Part shown: one piece after another, positions 7,101 through 9,769 of the stretch | Numbering within the stretch: the stretch's first letter is position 1 | How the letters are laid out: the number at the start of each line of letters is the position of its first letter | Assembly (NCBI GenBank): GCA_022710245.1 | Contig: JAKLHH010000196.1 | Span: 1 to 9,769, forward strand | Origin: Myxococcota bacterium | GTDB taxonomy: Bacteria > Myxococcota > Polyangia > GCA-2747355 > JAKLHH01 | DNA: 9,769 bases | Direction: 5' to 3' | The notes under the pieces: model-generated | What the model was told of the DNA's origin: nothing | The model's input: only the letters and a program-made list of their open reading frames with translations | The model's database searches: none | Made by a program: the position numbers and the translations under genes

Positions 7101-7738
7101 GCCCGGCAGCGAAGCTCCGCGCTCGCCGCGCCTCGCTCGAGCTCGCCGGTGACTGCCAGCGCGGCCGTGGCGCGACCCCGCCGCAGCTCGAGCCGGGCCA
7201 GGAAGAGCCGCACCTCGCCAGCGTCGCGGAAGCCGGGCTCCTCGAGCAGCAGCCGGCGACAGCTCAGCGCCGGGGCCTCCCAGTCGCCGGCGCCGCGCGC
7301 GCGCGCCTCGTGGAGGATCGCGAGCTCGAGCTCCAGGCGGGCGAGGAGGAAGAGGCGCTCGCCGCGCTCCTGCCCTCCGGCGCTGTGCGCGAGCAAGGAG
7401 CGGAGGCGGCTCGCCTGCGCTTCCTTCAGCTGGAGGAGGCGGTGGTCCGCCTGCGCTGCCTTCGGCTGGGGGCGGTGGTCCTCCTGCGCTTCCTTCAGCT
7501 GGGGGCGGTGGTCCGCCTGCGCTGCCTTCGGCTGGAGGAGGTGGTCCTGCGCTTCCTTCAGCTGGGGGCGGTGGTCCGCCGCGCGATCCGGTGCCGGGGT
7601 GCTGGCTGCGCCTGCTCGCGGCTCGGCGAGGGCGCGGGGCGCGACGGCCAGGGCGGCGGCGATCAGCGGCAGGACGAGCGCGATCGCGCCCGGAGGTGTC
7701 GGACCTCGTCGGACCAGTGCTCGCCGCTGAAGGGCCAT
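4109..7738 (-). CDS. Giant periplasmic TPR protein, GltD/AgmU- or NfsD-like
   Basis: This 1209-residue protein has an N-terminal signal peptide (basic start, hydrophobic 17-35, ending ALA at 36-38), so it should be periplasmic. From about residue 120 to 1165 it is a solenoid of Ala/Leu/Arg-rich helical hairpins. The clearest TPRs are near the end (WLEERPEAAARDLRAALEAD, then NLATLALWQGDSARARELL). The C-terminus is low-complexity Ala/Ser/Thr/Pro. Size, export and position next to a TPR lipoprotein and a beta-barrel gene resemble GltD/AgmU of the Myxococcus gliding complex or its Nfs paralogue, which is an inference. Three inserts interrupt the solenoid or its N-terminus: repeats at residues 55-109, a palindrome-rich insert at about 501-550 and another at about 625-683, each between predicted helices. 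The ATG at 7738 has GAGGGAGAG about 7 nt upstream and overlaps the previous gene by 76 nt. Confidence 0.88.
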   Translation of the reverse strand: MALQRRALVRRGPTPPGAIALVLPLIAAALAVAPRALAEPRAGAASTPAPDRAADHRPQLKEAQDHLLQPKAAQADHRPQLKEAQEDHRPQPKAAQADHRLLQLKEAQASRLRSLLAHSAGGQERGERLFLLARLELELAILHEARARGAGDWEAPALSCRRLLLEEPGFRDAGEVRLFLARLELRRGRATAALAVTGELERGAASAELRCRARLVAGEAWTAAGRPERAAASYRASACAGEAGKLARYRLAWALLAAKQPTAAAQELVALAEAGPAAGLRERVLRDLALAWSLGEPARDAVPVLLRLGGPRLGPQLVIELAGRLRDERRLTPLLALTLAPAVARPLTAIRVVALGRLGSAAELERELARLRGSELGRAPEVRGAMLRGLLEAARRQERGSAEERRQARSTYARLLAEHSQAPEAQEARLHLAELLLAGGELEAAASHLAQLTAASPALRARAGYQRVYCLERLLAAAPAARQPALRGQLIAAARGYLASNSGEATPRTPSDNCRGAAQVGRSCEAAATNNWPSSIAEPPKEASRADTAGAAEVQLLLAGQLAAAGDRLASATAAERFLQRAPTHPRRSEALALALRAYEAERAWEPAHRLASAELAACQLRGGHLQGDAPRLQVRVPAASGRLQVRVPAASGRSGMRPPQSALLASRGGSAMNGEFAAAGEGETCTDWRTTTARLALRRCRELASRGQLEEAATWAGRALAARPAGALRGETLTAAALVALRRGRPDEGERLYRELAAGGDDDRRRGQLGLAELLEARGLFAGAAAAYALAAAPASGEERLRLLVRVARARLAAQDPAAALRAARELGRALDSEQLPPRLWLRWQLRLGELLERSGGPALRHYLRLGAQLEREDPRAAARALLRGSAVAAAGRGASLATRALQLAGPLRRGGVVSPEAAEARVLIARFERARLARGRGGATTRLLALQALLPPLQELLTTGDPRWAPAAGLELASLHGELSAALRRAPLPSALRAEERATYRRELERRAGELDQVRAALLGKLASLGRGAAGPTAVTLAAARQLAAPAIAGLRAEHQPDPTPATRAALELLRAGRASAAAVAATRALALLGERADLLCVRGLAWLEERPEAAARDLRAALEADPRSRCARLNLATLALWQGDSARARELLEAAPAGASVAALLRAAGPATASARGASDATASARSGATPAPDSTAAAPALEEPGQPVP
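4174..4228. repeat. Imperfect 30-33-nt duplication in the C-terminal tail of the TPR gene
   Basis: TGGCCCC followed by TCGCGCAGACGCGGT occurs twice, at 4174-4198 (with a 3-nt CGA insertion) and at 4207-4228. It encodes the repeated Ala/Thr/Ser/Arg peptide ATASAR. The length difference between the copies is exactly one codon. Confidence 0.6.
5706..5843. repeat. Dispersed palindromic repeat, copy A, inside the TPR reading frame
   Basis: This 138-nt block begins with the palindrome GCGAATTCGC (5706-5715). It contains two perfect hairpins with 3-nt loops: GCCTCC-GCG-GGAGGC (5729-5743) and GCGGCC-AGA-GGCCGC (5777-5791). Part of it (5720-5755) recurs inverted at 6099-6134, and 5758-5801 recurs at 9703-9746 with 41 of 44 bases identical. 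Read in the gene frame it encodes about 46 residues that look unlike TPR helices, including AASGRSGMRPPQ and ALLASRGGSAMNGEF. Flanking sequence resumes a normal helix on both sides. Confidence 0.85.
5778..5843. repeat. Perfect 33-bp tandem duplication within copy A
   Basis: Positions 5778-5810 and 5811-5843 are identical over all 33 bases. Each copy holds most of the GGCC-AGA-GGCC hairpin and encodes the 11-residue peptide LQVRVPAASGR, so the duplication keeps the reading frame. The lack of any divergence suggests it is recent. Confidence 0.92.
6099..6149. repeat. Dispersed palindromic repeat, copy B (inverted), inside the TPR reading frame
   Basis: Positions 6099-6134 are the reverse complement of 5720-5755 with 34 of 36 bases identical. 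Both differences fall in the 3-nt loop of the hairpin GCCTCC-TTC-GGAGGC (6111-6125). Weaker similarity continues to the CCAATTG at 6143-6149, matching the AATT end of copies A and C. In the gene frame it encodes SSIAEPPKEASRADTAG (about residues 534-550), a peptide unlike that of copy A because the copy is inverted. Confidence 0.85.
6144..6207. repeat. Second palindrome-rich insert in the TPR gene
   Basis: A left arm CAATTG plus GTCGCGGC (6144-6160) pairs with a right arm GCCGCGAC plus AATTG (6191-6203). An inner 5-bp stem CGCAC/GTGCG (6166-6170 and 6184-6188) sits in the loop. The right end carries a perfect 14-nt palindrome GCGACAATTGTCGC (6194-6207). It encodes residues of roughly 511-532, including the Cys-containing NCRGAAQVGRSCEAA, which does not look like the surrounding helices. 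Confidence 0.65.
7412..7576. repeat. Array of five 30-36-nt repeats after the TPR signal peptide
   Basis: Five tandem units of 36, 33, 33, 33 and 30 nt (plus-strand order) fill 165 nt. Two variants alternate: one with CTTCCTTCAGCTGG, the other with CTGCCTTCGGCTGG, so the higher-order period is about 66 nt. In the gene frame they encode DHRPQLKEAQ and DHRPQPKAAQA types (residues 55-109), a charged and probably helical linker. All length changes are whole codons. Confidence 0.88.
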
Positions 7739-9018
7739 CGCTGTGCTCTCCCTCGGGCGATCTCCTCGCGCGCGGGCCGGCTCGCGCTCCGCCGGCCGAC
7801 CAGCTCCTCGGCGCCACGCCGCTCGACCTCGAAGAGCAGCTCCTCGGTCCTGAGCCGCAGCTCCGAGAGCTCGCTCCTCAGCGCCGCGAGCAGCCGCTGC
7901 GCCGCCTCCCCGGCCCGCCGCTGCGCCAGCAGCAACCTGCCGTCGAGCTCCGCGCCCAGCTCCGGCCCGAGCCTGCTCCCCGCCAGCAGCGCGCGCTCGC
8001 GCTGGACCTGGCGCACCACCCGGTACGCCCGGTAGAAGCTCGCGTCGGCCAGCAGCGCCACCGCGAGCTCCTGCGGGAGGGGACCACGCCCCGCCGCCGA
8101 TGACATCGCCTCGAGGTAATAAAGCCTCAGGTCGGGCCTCTCTCGCAAAAAAACCGTCAGTCGAGCGACGTGCCCCGCCAGCCGCGTCCGCCCCAGCTCG
8201 GCCCGGACCCGTGCCTGGGCTGGACGGCAGAGCTCGAGCAGCGCCGCCGCCTCCACCAGCTCCCGGTCGGCGCGGAGCCGGTGCCGGTGGGCGGGGTGCT
8301 GCAGCGCCACGCTCTGCGCCAGGGCTCCGGCCGCGTCTCCACGCTCGAGGAGCACCCAGGCGAGCTCCTGCCGGGCGCGGAAGAAGTGCGGCGAGGCAGG
8401 CCCGACCGCCGCATAGCGCGTCGCCGCCTCCTCCAGGCGGCCCTCCGCCCCGGCGAGGCGCGCCAGCGCGAGCTCGCCGAGGTCGCGTAGCTCGCCGCCT
8501 CCCCCGGGCTCCTCGCCCGTCGCCCGTCCGCCGGCGGTCACGGCGGCGAGGAGCGCGCGTCGCGCCGCGGCGCGATCACCGCGCGCGAGCTCGAGCAGCG
8601 CGAGGAGGTAGCGGGCCGTCCCGCTGCGCCGGCGCGCGAGCACCTGCGCTGCGCCGCCGAGGTCTCCGCGGCGGAGGCGCTCGAGCGCTGCCCGCTGCAG
8701 GAGCCGCTCCCGCAGGCCCTCCTCGAGGGTGCTCAGATCGAGAGCGGGGACGCGCACCAGCCCCTCCGACTCGACGGGCAGGTCCAGCGCGGCGGCGACG
8801 CGCGCGGCGGCGGCGGCGAACCCCGGCCCCGGCCCGGCGAGGAGCCGCTCCAGGTCCCGGCGAGCGGCGCTGCTGCGCTGGCCGGCCTCCCAGAGGCGCG
8901 CGGAGGGCTCGAGGGGGGCCGGTCCGCCCCCGCTCGCGCAGGCGGAGAGCGCGAGCAGGGGCAGCCCGACGAGGACCCGCGCGGCTCGCCGCGCCAGCCG
9001 CGCCAGCCTCACGCTCAC
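7663..9018 (-). CDS. TPR-type outer-membrane lipoprotein, GltE/AglT- or NfsE-like
   Basis: This 451-residue protein has a lipoprotein signal: basic n-region, hydrophobic stretch and lipobox LSAC with Cys at 27. Ala follows the Cys, with no Asp retention signal, so outer-membrane sorting is expected. Residues about 50-410 form Ala/Leu/Arg-rich helical hairpins typical of TPR proteins. Near the C-terminus is the distinctive motif RWPFSGEHWSDEV (427-439), which I associate with myxobacterial TPR lipoproteins but cannot verify here. The start is GTG at 9018, preceded by GGGAGG 6 nt upstream. Its GTGA overlaps the stop of the barrel gene by 4 nt, so the two are translationally coupled. The last 25 codons, holding the motif, overlap the start of the giant TPR gene. 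By context it is the outer-membrane partner of that protein, perhaps like GltE/AglT. Codons around 289-305 are unusually AT-rich. Confidence 0.85.
   Translation of the reverse strand: MSVRLARLARRAARVLVGLPLLALSACASGGGPAPLEPSARLWEAGQRSSAARRDLERLLAGPGPGFAAAAARVAAALDLPVESEGLVRVPALDLSTLEEGLRERLLQRAALERLRRGDLGGAAQVLARRRSGTARYLLALLELARGDRAAARRALLAAVTAGGRATGEEPGGGGELRDLGELALARLAGAEGRLEEAATRYAAVGPASPHFFRARQELAWVLLERGDAAGALAQSVALQHPAHRHRLRADRELVEAAALLELCRPAQARVRAELGRTRLAGHVARLTVFLRERPDLRLYYLEAMSSAAGRGPLPQELAVALLADASFYRAYRVVRQVQRERALLAGSRLGPELGAELDGRLLLAQRRAGEAAQRLLAALRSELSELRLRTEELLFEVERRGAEELVGRRSASRPAREEIARGRAQRWPFSGEHWSDEVRHLRARSRSSCR
8113..8157 (-). other. AT-rich codon island with a T7 slippery sequence
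   Basis: Within the very GC-rich lipoprotein gene, this stretch uses rare codons (GTT TTT TTG, CTT TAT TAC). The run of seven T (8147-8153 on the minus strand) forms T_TTT_TTG in the correct register for a -1 frameshift heptamer. The -1 frame is the frame of the downstream TPR gene and stays open into it. I see no strong hairpin or Shine-Dalgarno placed to stimulate a shift. Confidence 0.4.
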
Positions 9019-9683
9019 CTGCGACCTCCCAGCAGCAGCCCGCCGCAGAGCGCGAGCTCGGTGGCAGCTCCGGTGCCGCCGCCGCGGCCGGCGCCGTCCT
9101 CGGGCCTCGGATAGAGGTACTGGCGGAGCTCGAGCCGGAGGAGCCAGCGGCGGCCGAGGAACACGCGCGCGCCGAGCCCCAGATGAAAGTCGGGCCGGAC
9201 CGCGGCGGCGAGGCCGAGCTCCGGCTCTGCCAGGGTGCGCACGATCCCGGCGCCGCCCAGCAGGTAGCCGTCGAGGTGGAGCACCGTGCGGCCCAGCGCG
9301 AGCTTCCCGTAGGCGGGCGACCAGACCACGCTGAGCGAGGTGCGCAGCTGCTGGCGATCGCGCAGGCGGGCGCGCAGCTCGGCGTCGCTCGCCTGCAGGA
9401 AGTCGCGCAGCCCGGTGTCGATGGCGAGGTTGTGCTCGTAGCTGAGCTCCAGCCCGACGCGCTCGGTGAGGTGGTACGCCAGCCGCGCGCCGAGCGGCAC
9501 GTAGAGGAGGAACGCGTCGTTCGGGATCACTCCGACGAGCAGCACCAGCTCGAGCGCCCTCGCCTTCTCCACCTGCCGGGGCTGCACGACCTCCACCGGC
9601 GGGCTCCAGAGCGCGTCCGCGAGAGGCGCCACCGCCTCCTCATCTTGCGCCAGCGCGGGCCGGGAGATGACGAGGCTCAGCAC
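9015..9683 (-). CDS. Outer-membrane beta-barrel protein of the myxobacterial (GltA/GltB, NfsA/NfsB-like) type
   Basis: At least 222 residues. After a signal peptide ending in RPALA|Q, the protein alternates short amphipathic strands with turns: EVVQPRQVEKARALELVLLV, then GVIPNDAFLLYVPLGARLAY, SPAYGKLALG, HLDGYLLGGAGIVRT and a final RLELRQYLYPRPED. This pattern is that of the roughly 200-300-residue outer-membrane barrels frequent in Myxococcota, which include GltA/GltB and NfsA/NfsB. Only one usual start codon lies in the window, GTG at 9683. It would leave a signal peptide of 13 residues without its basic n-region. The frame is open upstream to the window edge and adds DKTAAILLALS, so translation probably starts outside the window, reading through a palindromic repeat. 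The stop overlaps the lipoprotein GTG by 4 nt. It is the first visible gene of the envelope operon. Confidence 0.8.
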   Translation of the reverse strand: MLSLVISRPALAQDEEAVAPLADALWSPPVEVVQPRQVEKARALELVLLVGVIPNDAFLLYVPLGARLAYHLTERVGLELSYEHNLAIDTGLRDFLQASDAELRARLRDRQQLRTSLSVVWSPAYGKLALGRTVLHLDGYLLGGAGIVRTLAEPELGLAAAVRPDFHLGLGARVFLGRRWLLRLELRQYLYPRPEDGAGRGGGTGAATELALCGGLLLGGRR

Positions 9684-9702
9684 GGAGAGCGCGAGCAGAA
9701 TC

Positions 9703-9769
9703 GCGGCGGTCTTATCCCGGAGCGGCCGGAGGCCGCGAGGACCCGCGATTCGCCCTCCATCGCGCAGCC
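9703..9769. repeat. Dispersed palindromic repeat, copy C, at the 5' end of the barrel gene
   Basis: Positions 9703-9746 match 5758-5801 at 41 of 44 bases, with hairpin GCGGCC-GGA-GGCCGC (9722-9736). The next 23 bases (9747-9769) match 5709-5731 at 19 of 23. Module order is therefore rotated relative to copy A, as expected if units of about 93 nt can follow each other in tandem. The repeat probably continues beyond the window. It overlaps the open frame upstream of the barrel signal peptide. Confidence 0.8.

Noticed and set aside
7412..7576. Possible CRISPR array
   Set aside because: The 30-36-nt units are directly tandem with no unique spacers, and they are in frame with a coding gene.

Overview
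The window is extremely GC-rich and every convincing gene lies on the minus strand, so transcription runs from the high coordinates to the low ones. Three things point to the Myxococcota (myxobacteria and relatives): a large Hanks-type Ser/Thr kinase with an N-terminal zinc ribbon and an HRDVSPHN catalytic loop, an outer-membrane beta-barrel of the type common in that phylum, and very large TPR envelope proteins. The genus cannot be told from sequence alone.

The upstream block (9769 down to 4109) is a tightly packed envelope operon. It encodes an outer-membrane beta-barrel protein (stop at 9015), a TPR-type lipoprotein (7663-9018, overlapping the barrel gene by 4 nt) and a 1209-residue periplasmic TPR protein (4109-7738, overlapping the lipoprotein gene by 76 nt). 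The gene order, localisation signals and protein sizes resemble the Glt (gliding) and Nfs (spore-coat export) complexes of Myxococcus xanthus. That link is an inference from architecture. After a 154-nt spacer with a 20-bp direct repeat comes a 120-residue secreted protein (3592-3954). A macro-domain ADP-ribose hydrolase (3005-3574) follows 17 nt later, and then a 57-codon minigene holding only the ATP-binding start of a Ser/Thr kinase (2822-2995).

The last gene (118-2727) has its own sigma-70-like promoter. The promoter sits so close to the ATG that the mRNA should be leaderless or nearly so. The protein is a zinc ribbon, a degenerate pseudokinase, an intact kinase, a linker, one membrane helix and a PEGA-like C-terminal domain.

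The most unusual signal is a family of short palindromic repeats. Copies lie inside the reading frame of the giant TPR gene (5706-5843, and inverted at 6099-6149), and another copy lies at the 5' edge of the barrel gene (9703-9769). Stems are conserved while the 3-nt loops vary, the deduced unit is about 93 nt (31 codons), and copy length differences tend to be multiples of three. The behaviour resembles the protein-coding Rickettsia palindromic elements. The same gene also carries a separate palindrome-rich insert (6144-6207) and a 165-nt array of alternating 30-36-nt repeats just after its signal peptide (7412-7576).
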